From CAZEDU01 sp964511185 (lineage in GTDB: Bacteria; Myxococcota; Myxococcia; Myxococcales; Myxococcaceae), in the NCBI GenBank assembly GCA_964511185.1, contig CAZEDU010000152.1, forward strand, positions 1 to 10,885: a stretch of 10,885 nt of DNA, given 5' to 3'. How positions within the stretch are numbered: the stretch's first letter is position 1; each line of letters begins with the position of its first letter. The notes beneath the pieces were generated by a model that worked only from the letters and a program-made list of their open reading frames with translations, was not told where the DNA came from and made no database searches. The translations under genes and the position numbers were made by a program. Positions 1 through 7,060 of this stretch are shown one piece after another.

Positions 1-31
1 CCTGCTCGACGGGTACACCGAGGTCTCCTAG
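1..31 (+). CDS. 3' end of an unidentified upstream gene (partial)
   Basis: The first bases read in frame as a C-terminus ending L-L-D-G-Y-T-E-V-S, with a TAG stop at 29-31. The stop lies 10 bases before the next start codon, and a weak ribosome site (AGGA, 30-33) overlaps it, so the two genes are probably one transcript. Nine residues are too few to name a family, and the frame is supported only by this arrangement. Confidence 0.45.
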   Translation, partial: LLDGYTEVS

Positions 32-41
32 GATTTCGGGC

Positions 42-518
42 ATGGCCAGCTCGATCACCTGGGTTATCGACGGCGACGCGAAGCCTGAGGCGAGGGTCGT
101 GCTCTCGGGCGACGTCACCGAGAACGCGAACCTAGGGCAATTGCTGGGGCAGCTGCCGCAGGGCCCGCTGGCGTTGGACCTGTCGGGCATCAAGCGCATC
201 AACTCCGTCGGCGTCCGCGAGTGGATTCAGTTCGTCGACGGGCTCAAGAAGGCCGGCCGCTCGTTCACGCTCGAGCGCTGCTCGGTGCCCATCGTCGGTC
301 AGCTGAACATGATCTCGAACTTCGCCGGCGGCGCGAAGGTCCGCTCGTTCTTCGCGCCGTTCTACTGCTCGAACTGCAACTCCGAGCAACCCAAGCTCAT
401 CGACGCGACCAACGACCCAGCCAGCCAGCTGTCCTCGCCGGACAAGTGCTCGGCCTGTGGCGGCGAGCTGGAGTTCGACGATCTGCCAGACGCTTTTCTG
501 GCGTTCACCCGCTCGTAA
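42..518 (+). CDS. STAS-like domain protein with C-terminal zinc ribbon (158 aa)
   Basis: Residues 1-105 look like a STAS (anti-anti-sigma-like) domain: a strand ending in L-D-L-S-G, then R-I-N-S55-V-G-V-R-E-W-I followed by a helix. Ser55 sits where SpoIIAA and RsbV carry the serine phosphorylated by their partner kinases. Residues 106-145 form a probable zinc ribbon with Cys109-x2-Cys112 and Cys136-x2-Cys139. It has no signal peptide or membrane segment, so it is expected in the cytoplasm as a protein-protein switch rather than an enzyme. The ATG follows AGGA at 30-33. The next gene starts 16 bases after the stop, so it is likely co-transcribed with the PAS protein. It is paralogous to the minus-strand protein at 1069-1776, including the N-S-x-G and R-E-W-I motifs, the E-R-C (Cys80), an A-P-F/Y stretch before the ribbon, and the cysteine pairs. 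The binding partner is unknown. Confidence 0.85.
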   Translation: MASSITWVIDGDAKPEARVVLSGDVTENANLGQLLGQLPQGPLALDLSGIKRINSVGVREWIQFVDGLKKAGRSFTLERCSVPIVGQLNMISNFAGGAKVRSFFAPFYCSNCNSEQPKLIDATNDPASQLSSPDKCSACGGELEFDDLPDAFLAFTRS

Positions 519-534
519 GGGGCTTAAGGAACGG

Positions 535-1065
535 ATGAGCAACGGCACCGCGGCGCTGCAGGCGTTGTCCGTTCTGGGGGCCGGCTTCATCGACCCCTGG
601 TACGTGGTGGACGATCAAGACCGAATCATTGAGTACAACGCCGCCTTCCATGCGCTCTTTCCCCGCGCGGTGGGGCGCAAGCTCAAGACGCAGACCTGCC
701 GGGACGCGCTGTCGATGTCGGCCTGCGCGGGCGAGAAGTGCCTTCGCAAGACCTGTCAGTCGACCGGCGCGATTCGGCTCGACGAGGTCGAGGCCAAGAT
801 CGGCGAGACCGAGTACCGGCTCGTCCTCAGCGCGGTGCCGCTCGACCTGGGGCAGGGCAAGATCGGCGCGCTCATCGTCCTGCGCGACGTCACCGACGAA
901 GCGCGGGTGCTCGAGCGGTACCAGGAGCTGATGGAGGCGGTCGAGGCGAAGCGCCGGGAGCTGCAGGACCAGCTCGACGCGCGCACGCGCGACCTGCTGC
1001 TCGCCAACCATGAGCTCAACCGGCTCGAGCAGGAGCTGGCGCGGCTCAAGCGCGGCGGGACCTGA
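535..1065 (+). CDS. small PAS-domain sensor with cysteine cluster and coiled-coil tail (176 aa)
   Basis: Residues about 15-122 fit a PAS fold: D-P-W-Y-V-V-D-D-Q-D-R-I-I-E-Y-N-A-A-F near the start and I-G-A-L-I-V-L-R-D-V-T-D-E at the end. Between them are four cysteines (55, 64, 69, 74), at the place where some PAS sensors have a C-x(n)-C cluster; a redox, metal or cluster-binding role is possible but unproven. Residues about 123-172 are heptad-rich and charged, typical of a coiled coil used for dimerisation or partner binding. No kinase, cyclase or DNA-binding output domain follows, so the protein must signal through a partner. The ATG at 535 is preceded by AAGGA (526-530); a longer in-frame start at 457 would run 62 bases into the STAS gene and is less likely. 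The stop is 3 bases from the stop of the convergent gene. Confidence 0.85.
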   Translation: MSNGTAALQALSVLGAGFIDPWYVVDDQDRIIEYNAAFHALFPRAVGRKLKTQTCRDALSMSACAGEKCLRKTCQSTGAIRLDEVEAKIGETEYRLVLSAVPLDLGQGKIGALIVLRDVTDEARVLERYQELMEAVEAKRRELQDQLDARTRDLLLANHELNRLEQELARLKRGGT

Positions 1066-1068
1066 CGG

Positions 1069-1776
1069 CTACTTCTTGACCTTGGAGCCGCCCGGACGCG
1101 AGGCCCGCTCGGTGGGGTGCTCACCGGTCGGCTCCTGCGTCCCGGCGCGCGGCGGACGCGAGCCGCCGGGGCGGGAAGGTGTGCGCGCGAGCCCGGTGGT
1201 CGCCAGCTCCTTCAAGGCGGCCAGCGTGGTGGCGACCGACCGGCCCCGCATTCGGGTGAAGGAGTCCCTCACCGACTGCTCGATGGGGCGGCCCATGTGG
1301 TTGTTGACCCACCGGAAGTCGAACTCGACCACGCCGTCGTAGTCCAGCGGCTCTCCGCACGCGTTGCAGAGGGCCGCCGGCGGCGCCGCGGTGGTGAGCG
1401 ACTCCACCAGGACCATCTCGAAGCGCTCGGCGTTGCAGTTGGGACAGAAGTAAGGGGCCAGGAACGAGAGCACCAGGCCCTTGTCGCCGGTGAAGTTGTG
1501 CACCGAGCCGAGCTGCGCGACCGCGCTCGGCGCGCACCGCTCGAAGTAGAGGCGGTTTCCCTGCTTCTCCAGGCGGGTGAGCCAGCGGATCCACTCGCGG
1601 GTGCCGAGCGAGTTGAAGCGGGTGACTTCCCCCAGGTCGATGATCACCGCGTGGTTGCTCACGTCCGGCGCCCGCTCGGTCAGCCGGCTGTTCTCGTTGA
1701 CCGGACCATCGAGCTTGATCCACACGACGTCTCCGTCGGCCGCGGTCTCAATGCTCAGGGTGGGCTGGTCTTTCAC
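1069..1776 (-). CDS. STAS-like domain protein with zinc ribbon and basic tail (235 aa), paralogue of the 42-518 protein
   Basis: Residues 1-107 are STAS-like, with I-I-D-L-G-E and R-F-N-S56-L-G-T-R-E-W-I; Ser56 matches the phosphorylated serine of SpoIIAA/RsbV-type anti-anti-sigma factors. A four-cysteine ribbon follows (Cys111-x2-Cys114, Cys137-x2-Cys140). Unlike its paralogue it continues for about 85 residues: a helical part (160-197), then a Pro/Gly/Arg-rich, probably disordered basic tail (198-235) that carries S-R-P-G-G-S twice. The start is GTG at 1774-1776, and its first bases form a GTGA overlap with the TGA of the TPR gene upstream, which implies translational coupling. An AAGG stretch lies about 8 bases before the GTG. 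It is the last gene of a kinase-TPR-STAS set, so phosphorylation by that kinase is a reasonable but untested idea. Confidence 0.85.
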   Translation of the reverse strand: MKDQPTLSIETAADGDVVWIKLDGPVNENSRLTERAPDVSNHAVIIDLGEVTRFNSLGTREWIRWLTRLEKQGNRLYFERCAPSAVAQLGSVHNFTGDKGLVLSFLAPYFCPNCNAERFEMVLVESLTTAAPPAALCNACGEPLDYDGVVEFDFRWVNNHMGRPIEQSVRDSFTRMRGRSVATTLAALKELATTGLARTPSRPGGSRPPRAGTQEPTGEHPTERASRPGGSKVKK

Positions 1777-4700
1777 GAAAGGCCTTGTTGCGCCGTGCCG
1801 GCCGCGCTGGGGGCTTCAAAATCCACCATCGATAGCTGCGTTTCAAGACAGTAGCGCAAAAGCAGCTTCGCTTCGGGGAGCGCGGCGCAGTCGAGCAGCC
1901 AACGCTTTCGAGTGCCGGCGGTGCCGAAGCTGGGCGGCGGCGAGAGCGACAGCGCCGAGAGCGCGCCGAGCAGGTCTTGAATGGTGACCATCGCCCGGAG
2001 CAGCAGGCCCGTGTCGAGCCACAGCCGCGAGTTGATCGCGTTCGCCTGCTGCGCGGACGTCACCCGGCTGCCCTCGACCAACGCGTGGGCGATCTCCTCC
2101 TCGGTCACCTCGAGCGCCGCGGTCATCAGCTGCAAGGGCGTCGAGGTGAGGTCGTTCGGATCGGCGGCCAGCCGCAGGGCCTCGGCGAGCCCGTCGAGCT
2201 GGTAGGTCGCCAGATAGGACAAGGGGCCGACCTCCGCCGCGAGCAGGCCGAGCCCGCGCAGCAGCGTGAAGAGCTGCGCGCTCTCGGGCATGTCCGGGTG
2301 GAACAGCAGCGGCGAGACCAAAATCGCGTTGCCCATCTGCAGGCTGACGGGGGCGGCCCCGACCGAGTGGTGCGTGTACACCTGGGGCGTCGCCAGGCCG
2401 TGCCGGCGGCAGATGTCGGCGAACGCGTGCTGCACGCGGCCTTCCAGCCACTGGGGCTGGGCGTCGGCCAGGATCTCCTGCTCGCGGTTGGCGAAGGTCT
2501 GCGGCACCTGCTTGAGGAGGATTCGCACGAACGAGAGGAAGGGGTCCGGCTCGGGCGTCTCGGACCAGAACTGACCGAGCTGGAAGCGGGCGGGGAGGAT
2601 GCGCCGCCCGCTCAAGGCGCCGCTCAAGTTGTACAGCGGCAAAGCGCGGGCGGTGTTCCCCGAGGCGGACAACAGCGGCGACAGGAGCGCCAGCCCCCGC
2701 AAGTGAAACGGGTCGCGGCGCAGCAGGTCGGTCAGCTCCTTCAACGCGCGCTCCCCGCTGAGCGTCGCCAGCCCCTCGAGCGCCTCGACCGACGTGCGCT
2801 CGCTGGCGACCCAGGCGCGCTCGAAGAAGCCCGCGGCGTCGCGCGCGTGGCCCGTCTCCATCAAGGCGTCGCCGATGCAGCGCAGCCCCGCCGCGCGGCG
2901 GGCGTCGGGCAGCTCGGCGGCGAGCTTCTCGAGCTCGGGCTTCTTGCGCGCGGAGATGAGCCGACGCGTGATGTCCCTCAGGCACAGCTCGTGCCCCTTG
3001 AGCGCCGCGGCGCGCACGGCCTCCACGTGCTGCTCGGCCGCCGCGCCGCTCGCCTGGAGGTACCGGGCGTACAGGCCCAGGTACTCGTGCTCCTGCTCCG
3101 GCGTGACCTGCGCGCGGGCGCGCTCGAGGCAGGCCTGGGCGAGCGGCAGCACCCCGACGTGCAGCGCCAGCGCGGCCGCCAACAGGGCGTTGTCGAACGG
3201 AACGCGCAGCTCGGGGTTGTGGCCCACCAGCATGGCGAGCGCGGCGCGCGGCTGGCCCAGGTGGTCGGCGAACACCCGGCCGAGGTTCAAGTCGAAGCGG
3301 TCGCGCTCCGCGGGCGGGACGAGCGGCCGCGCGAGGATGAGCATGCGGATGGCCGCCGAGAAGCGCCGGGAGAGCAAGAACAGCTCGAAGAGCGCGAGCG
3401 CGTAGGTCGCGTCGGCCGGCATCAGCTCGGCGGCGCGGAGCAGCAGCCGCTCGGCGAGTTCCGGCTGCGCGCGCATCTGGTAGAGCAGCCCTTGCGCCAG
3501 GAGCGCCTTGGCGGCGAGCGCGTTCTCCCCCTTGCGCTCCCAGTCGCGCGCCATGCGGCCGAGCACGTCCGAAGGGCCGGTGGCGGGCTGGGTGCGGCGG
3601 ACCACGGCGAGCAGCTCGTCGAGCACCGCCTCGGGCGCGGGCGAGACCTCGAGCGCCAGGCACAGGCACTCGAGCGACTCGAGCGTGCGGCCCCGCTCGC
3701 GCGCGATGCGGGCGCGCATCTCGCACAGCCGCGCCAGCTCCGAAGCGGAGAGCCCCTGGGCCTCGGCCAGGTCGGGCGGCGTCGCGAAGCGCTCGGCGCG
3801 GGCGTAGTCCTCGAGCTGGCAGAGGATCTCGAGCAAGAGCAGCCGCGCCGCCAGGCCGCGGGGGTACTCGCGGACCGCGCGCTCCAGGTGCTCGATGGCT
3901 TCGGTCTTCTCGTCGAGCTTGCGCGAGAGGACTTCGCCGAGCCGGCTCAAGATCATCGCCCGCTCTTTCGGGCGCGTCTCGACGCGCAGCCGCATCTTGT
4001 GCACCTCGACCACGGTGGGCCACGACTCGAGCTTCTCCGCCAGGGCGAGCATGCCCTGGATCGGCGGCTCGAAGGTGGGCGCGTGCTCGACCGCCAGGCG
4101 GTAGTGGTAGAGCGCGCCGAGGTCGTCCTTGAGGACGGTCTCCTTCAGCGTGGCCAGCCGCGTGTGCACCAGCGCGAGCGACGAGCCCGAGGTCTCGATC
4201 TCCAGCTGCCGCTCGAGCACCTGGAGCAGCTCTTCGTAGCGGCGCGCGGCCTCCAGGCAGCGGGCCTGCGACTCGCGCACGCGCAGCTCTTCGGCCACCG
4301 AGGCGCCCAAGGTGGCGCGCTGGTACATGTCGCCGGCCTCGACGTAGTGGCCGAGCTTCTCCTCCAGCACCGAGGCGAGCTTGGCGTAGAGCGCGCGCCG
4401 CTCCGGCCCATCCGGGGTGCGGCTCAACTGCTCCTTGAGCACCTCGACCGCGTCTTCGTGGTGGCCCGCGTGCAGCAGCGTGGCCACCAGCGCGTCGAAC
4501 TGATCCGGCCGGGCCGACAGCCCCGCCGCGGCGGCCCAGCAGAGCGCCGCCGGGTTGAACTGCTTCTCGCGATCCAGCAGGCGCGCCGCGTACGAGAGCG
4601 CGCGCACCGCGGTGCCGACGGTGTTGGTGGGCGGCGGGCCTTCGGGCTTGGGCGAAAGGAACAGCTTGCCGTAGACGTCGCGCGCCACCGCGGCCCAGGG

Positions 4701-4793
4701 GTCCTCGCGGCCCAGCTCCTCGAGCCAGCGCTGAATGCGGCGGTGGTCGGCGTCGGTGACCTGCGCGGAGGACTGGGCGAGGCGTATCGTCAC
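1773..4793 (-). CDS. large TPR-repeat protein (1006 aa)
   Basis: An all-helical, Ala/Leu/Arg-rich protein with recognisable tetratricopeptide-type units, for example around residues 104-130, 133-165, 212-246 and 285-320, where A-L-x-x-Y/H ... A-x-x-x-L-E-R-A-x-x-x-x-P patterns recur. Helical hairpins continue to roughly residue 690. The last 300 residues form a different region with few clear repeats; it contains Y-T-H-H-S-V-G and L-L-F-H-P-D but no recognisable catalytic motif such as HExxH. No signal peptide or membrane helix is seen, so a cytoplasmic scaffold is likely. The GTG start is chosen because AAGGGGAGG, one of the strongest ribosome sites in the window, lies just upstream and overlaps the kinase stop. 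Gene order suggests it links the kinase to the STAS protein downstream. I do not recognise a named family for the C-terminal region. Confidence 0.85.
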   Translation of the reverse strand: MTIRLAQSSAQVTDADHRRIQRWLEELGREDPWAAVARDVYGKLFLSPKPEGPPPTNTVGTAVRALSYAARLLDREKQFNPAALCWAAAAGLSARPDQFDALVATLLHAGHHEDAVEVLKEQLSRTPDGPERRALYAKLASVLEEKLGHYVEAGDMYQRATLGASVAEELRVRESQARCLEAARRYEELLQVLERQLEIETSGSSLALVHTRLATLKETVLKDDLGALYHYRLAVEHAPTFEPPIQGMLALAEKLESWPTVVEVHKMRLRVETRPKERAMILSRLGEVLSRKLDEKTEAIEHLERAVREYPRGLAARLLLLEILCQLEDYARAERFATPPDLAEAQGLSASELARLCEMRARIARERGRTLESLECLCLALEVSPAPEAVLDELLAVVRRTQPATGPSDVLGRMARDWERKGENALAAKALLAQGLLYQMRAQPELAERLLLRAAELMPADATYALALFELFLLSRRFSAAIRMLILARPLVPPAERDRFDLNLGRVFADHLGQPRAALAMLVGHNPELRVPFDNALLAAALALHVGVLPLAQACLERARAQVTPEQEHEYLGLYARYLQASGAAAEQHVEAVRAAALKGHELCLRDITRRLISARKKPELEKLAAELPDARRAAGLRCIGDALMETGHARDAAGFFERAWVASERTSVEALEGLATLSGERALKELTDLLRRDPFHLRGLALLSPLLSASGNTARALPLYNLSGALSGRRILPARFQLGQFWSETPEPDPFLSFVRILLKQVPQTFANREQEILADAQPQWLEGRVQHAFADICRRHGLATPQVYTHHSVGAAPVSLQMGNAILVSPLLFHPDMPESAQLFTLLRGLGLLAAEVGPLSYLATYQLDGLAEALRLAADPNDLTSTPLQLMTAALEVTEEEIAHALVEGSRVTSAQQANAINSRLWLDTGLLLRAMVTIQDLLGALSALSLSPPPSFGTAGTRKRWLLDCAALPEAKLLLRYCLETQLSMVDFEAPSAAGTAQQGLS

Positions 4794-4808
4794 GACCTAC
4801 CTCCCCTT
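4794..4808 (-). promoter_or_regulatory. strong Shine-Dalgarno site for the TPR gene, overlapping the kinase stop
   Basis: Read on the minus strand the bases are AAGGGGAGGTAGGTC followed by GTG. GGAGGT lies 5 bases before the GTG at 4793, and the kinase stop TAG is embedded directly after it. This decides the GTG start and points to coupled translation of kinase and TPR protein. Confidence 0.75.
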
Positions 4809-5879
4809 GACTTCGACGACCTCTTCGAGCGCGAGGGTGGGCGTCACGTCTTGCGGGCCGAGGAGCTGATCCGGATCGCCCTTCACGGCGTTGGGCACCG
4901 CGCGCGCCAGGGACTCTTCGATGGCGGCGAGCCGCTCGTTGTCCTTCGCGAGCTGCTGCGTGAGGTACAGCGCCAACACCTTCGCCAGGTCGGCGCCCTG
5001 CACCGGGCCCTTCGAGAGCTTGGCGAACGGGCGCAGCGCCTGGGCGAACTCGCCCGCGGTGGCGAAGCGCTGCTCGGGGTCCATCGCCAAGGAGCGCTCG
5101 ATGACCGCGTTCAGGTCGGGCGAGAGGTTCGGCACGCGCTCCTTGTACGTCGGGAGCCGGCCGGAGCGGACCGACTCTTCGACCTCGAACTCGCTCTTGC
5201 CGACGAAGAGCGCCTCGCCGGTGAGCAGCTCGATCAGGCAGAGCCCGAGGGAGAAGATGTCGGCGCGGTGGTCGAGCGGCAGGCCGCGCAGCTGTTCGGG
5301 CGCCATGTAGTTCTTCTTCCCCTTGAGCATGCCGATCTGCTCGAAGAACTTGACCTGGCTGGTGGCGATGCCGAAGTCGATGAGCTTCACCCGCCCGTCG
5401 TAGGCGAGCATCACGTTGCTCGGGGAGATGTCGCAGAGGATCGCGTTGAGCGGCCGGCCTCTGTCGTCGACGGCCCGGTGCACGTAGTCCAGCGCCTCGG
5501 CCGCCTGCATGGCGATGAACACCGCGTAGGGGATGGGGAGCCGCTTGCCCTGGATGTTGATCAGGTAGAGCACGCGGTTGAGCGCGCGGCCGTGGATGTA
5601 CTCCATCGCGATGTACGGCTGATCCTCGACCGAGCCCGCGTCGAACGCGTCCACCACGTTCGGGTGCTTGAGCGCCCGGGTCAGCTCGGCTTCCGCGGCG
5701 AAGAAGCGACGGAAGTTCTGATCCTCCACGTATTGCCCCAGGATGCGCTTCACCGCGACCAGCTGCGGCACCTGATCCTGCTGCCGGCGGATGGCGTATT
5801 GGACCTCGGCCATTCCACCGCGGGCGATTTCACCAAGCAGCTGGTACGGCCCGAAGTTTTGAGGACCGGGCGTGGGCAT
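4797..5879 (-). CDS. Hanks-type serine/threonine protein kinase with L-C-D catalytic loop (360 aa)
   Basis: Transfers phosphate from ATP to Ser/Thr of partner proteins. Numbering from the ATG at 5879: glycine loop G16-E-I-A-R-G-G-M-A-E-V26, beta-3 lysine Lys44 (V-A-V-K), helix-C glutamate around 63-65, catalytic loop L148-C-D150-I-S-P-S-N155, D168-F-G170, A193-P-E195, and the helix-F aspartate Asp207. The usual H-R-D is therefore L-C-D: the catalytic aspartate stays but the histidine and arginine are lost, making it a 'non-RD' kinase that should not need activation-loop phosphorylation in the normal way. Residues about 290-360 are a helical, soluble tail; there is no membrane segment or sensor domain. 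A longer start at 5939 adds 20 Arg/Pro-rich residues with no support, so 5879 is preferred. The TPR gene follows after 3 bases. Activity is probable but not certain given the altered loop. Confidence 0.9.
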   Translation of the reverse strand: MPTPGPQNFGPYQLLGEIARGGMAEVQYAIRRQQDQVPQLVAVKRILGQYVEDQNFRRFFAAEAELTRALKHPNVVDAFDAGSVEDQPYIAMEYIHGRALNRVLYLINIQGKRLPIPYAVFIAMQAAEALDYVHRAVDDRGRPLNAILCDISPSNVMLAYDGRVKLIDFGIATSQVKFFEQIGMLKGKKNYMAPEQLRGLPLDHRADIFSLGLCLIELLTGEALFVGKSEFEVEESVRSGRLPTYKERVPNLSPDLNAVIERSLAMDPEQRFATAGEFAQALRPFAKLSKGPVQGADLAKVLALYLTQQLAKDNERLAAIEESLARAVPNAVKGDPDQLLGPQDVTPTLALEEVVEVKGR

Positions 5880-5985
5880 GACCTGGCGAAAGCCTAGCAC
5901 GAAGGGTTTGGGCCGCCGTGGCGGCGCACCCGCGCGCACATCGGTCCCAATCTCGGGGCGCTCAGAGGGACGCGCCGCGCGAGCG
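5880..5985 (-). promoter_or_regulatory. intergenic region ahead of the kinase gene, possible promoter
   Basis: This is the longest gap in the window. On the minus strand an extended -10-like TGCTAGGCT (5891-5899) lies 11 bases before the kinase ATG, which would give an almost leaderless transcript; no matching -35 box was found at the usual spacing. A GC-rich inverted repeat (GCCGCC-GT-GGCGGC, 5912-5925) lies further upstream with no T-run after it on either strand. The promoter call is weak; the kinase could also be read from the gene upstream. Confidence 0.2.
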
Positions 5986-6486
5986 CTACAGGCGCAGCCG
6001 CTGGGTCCCCTCGACGCCCTCGAGCACCTGCCGCACGGGCACCACCGCGCCGACCGTGGTGTAGGTCTGCGCGCCGGTCCGGGTGCGCGTGGACTTGAGC
6101 GGAAAGGACTTCGCGCGCTCGAGGAACCAGGCGCGGGTCGCCAACAGGGGCAGCGCGTGCACCTCCTGCTCGGCGAGGAAGACGTAGAGGAGCAGATCGG
6201 CCGTGCTGTAGAGAAAGCAGCCGGGCGTGTCCTTCTCGAGGTTGGAGACGAGCTCGAAGAAGTAGTTGCCGCGGTGGCCGTGCCGGTCGCCCTTCACCTC
6301 GACGCCCCAGACGGGCTCGCCGGGCCGCTCCCACAACAGGTCGACCCCGCGGTGCTGAAAGCGCGGGTCTGCTTGCACGTCGTGCACGCGGCTGCCGGGT
6401 GAGGCGCCCTCCAGATACGCGCGCGCCAACATCACCGCGCGGTCGGCGGCGCCCTGCACCCCGCGCATGGTGTAGCTGCGCGGCAT
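5986..6486 (-). CDS. uncharacterised protein with PD-(D/E)XK nuclease-like signature (166 aa)
   Basis: The middle of the protein has R-G-V-D49-L-L-W, a turn, then W-G-V-E63-V-K65-G-D. This D-x13-E-x-K arrangement on two predicted strands is typical of the PD-(D/E)XK phosphodiesterase fold, and a further glutamate (Glu78 in F-F-E-L-V-S-N) follows. The next part, T-P-G-C-F-L-Y-S-T-A-D-L-L-L-Y, would be the helical and strand core. It is expected to be cytoplasmic. The fold call comes from motif reading only, and a nucleic-acid substrate is an inference; related small stand-alone proteins are usually annotated as hypothetical. The start is the ATG at 6486, 8 bases after the stop of the DUF4920 gene and without a clear ribosome site, so it is probably translated from the same message. 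The same frame is open much further upstream, but that part is antisense to plsY and overlaps the DUF4920 gene. Confidence 0.7.
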   Translation of the reverse strand: MPRSYTMRGVQGAADRAVMLARAYLEGASPGSRVHDVQADPRFQHRGVDLLWERPGEPVWGVEVKGDRHGHRGNYFFELVSNLEKDTPGCFLYSTADLLLYVFLAEQEVHALPLLATRAWFLERAKSFPLKSTRTRTGAQTYTTVGAVVPVRQVLEGVEGTQRLRL

Positions 6487-6494
6487 CGCGCCAG

Positions 6495-7028
6495 CTACTT
6501 GGCCGCCGTCTTCGCGGGGGCGAGCTCCACCGCGGTGGCGACGAGCTGCACCTCGCGCGGCTTGCCGTCCTTGCCGCGCGGGACCTGCGCGCCTTCCGAC
6601 TCGTAGTGCTTCGCGGTCTCTTCGGACAGCTCGGTCACCTTCACGGTGCCTTCGACCTTCGCGCGCCGGCCGGCGGAGTCGAGCGGGACGAAGAAGCCGT
6701 AGTCCTTGAAGGTGACGCGCACGCCCGGGCCCTTCTCCTGGTCGGCGAGCTCCATCCAGCAGCCTTTGCGGCTGCACGCCTTGCGGACCTTGGCGTGGAG
6801 CGCGATGGCCTTTCCGTCGTGCGCCTGCGGCGTCTTGAGCAGCTCGGACAGGGAGACCGCCTTGAGGCCCTTGGGCTTCTCGCCGCGGACGATGGTCGCC
6901 TCCGGCGCTTCCGACGGCGGCGCGCCTTCGCAGGCGACCTCTCCGTGGTGGCAGGGGTTCTGCTTCGCCTCTTGGGCAAGCGCGGGGGTGGAGCACAGGG
7001 CAAGAGCGACGAGCGGGGCGAGCGTCAT
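6495..7028 (-). CDS. secreted DUF4920 family protein (177 aa)
   Basis: Residues 1-18 form a hydrophobic signal peptide (cleavage likely after A-L-A), although the usual positively charged N-region is missing. The mature part holds the DUF4920 hallmark: Val-Arg-Lys-Ala-Cys85-x4-Cys90-Trp-Met, then V-R-V-T-F-K-D-Y-G-F-F-V-P and V-E-G-T-V. The fold is OB-like, and family members are exported small proteins of unknown function, often with the Cys pair and a nearby His. Here a His/Cys stretch at 26-33 (C-H-H-G-E-V-A-C) lies before the domain and could bind metal. It would act in the periplasm or outer envelope. The ATG at 7028 is the only start found in this frame near the signal peptide. It is transcribed away from plsY and followed closely by the PD-(D/E)XK-like gene. 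Confidence 0.85.
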   Translation of the reverse strand: MTLAPLVALALCSTPALAQEAKQNPCHHGEVACEGAPPSEAPEATIVRGEKPKGLKAVSLSELLKTPQAHDGKAIALHAKVRKACSRKGCWMELADQEKGPGVRVTFKDYGFFVPLDSAGRRAKVEGTVKVTELSEETAKHYESEGAQVPRGKDGKPREVQLVATAVELAPAKTAAK

Positions 7029-7060
7029 GGTGAAAAAGCTCGTAGCGCAAAGCCCGTTCG

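Noticed and set aside
457..534. In-frame N-terminal extension of the PAS protein
   Set aside because: It would overlap the STAS gene by 62 bases, and its residues do not resemble a PAS start. The ATG at 535 has AAGGA upstream.
1977..5897. A 1306-residue open frame on the plus strand, antisense to the TPR and kinase genes
   Set aside because: Its composition is Arg/Gln/Glu/Val-rich low complexity, as expected from the complement of GC-rich codons. The opposite strand encodes clear kinase motifs and TPR repeats with good ribosome sites.
5880..5939. Longer start for the kinase at 5939
   Set aside because: It adds only an Arg/Pro-rich stretch outside the kinase domain; the ATG at 5879 sits 15 residues before the glycine loop, as is usual.
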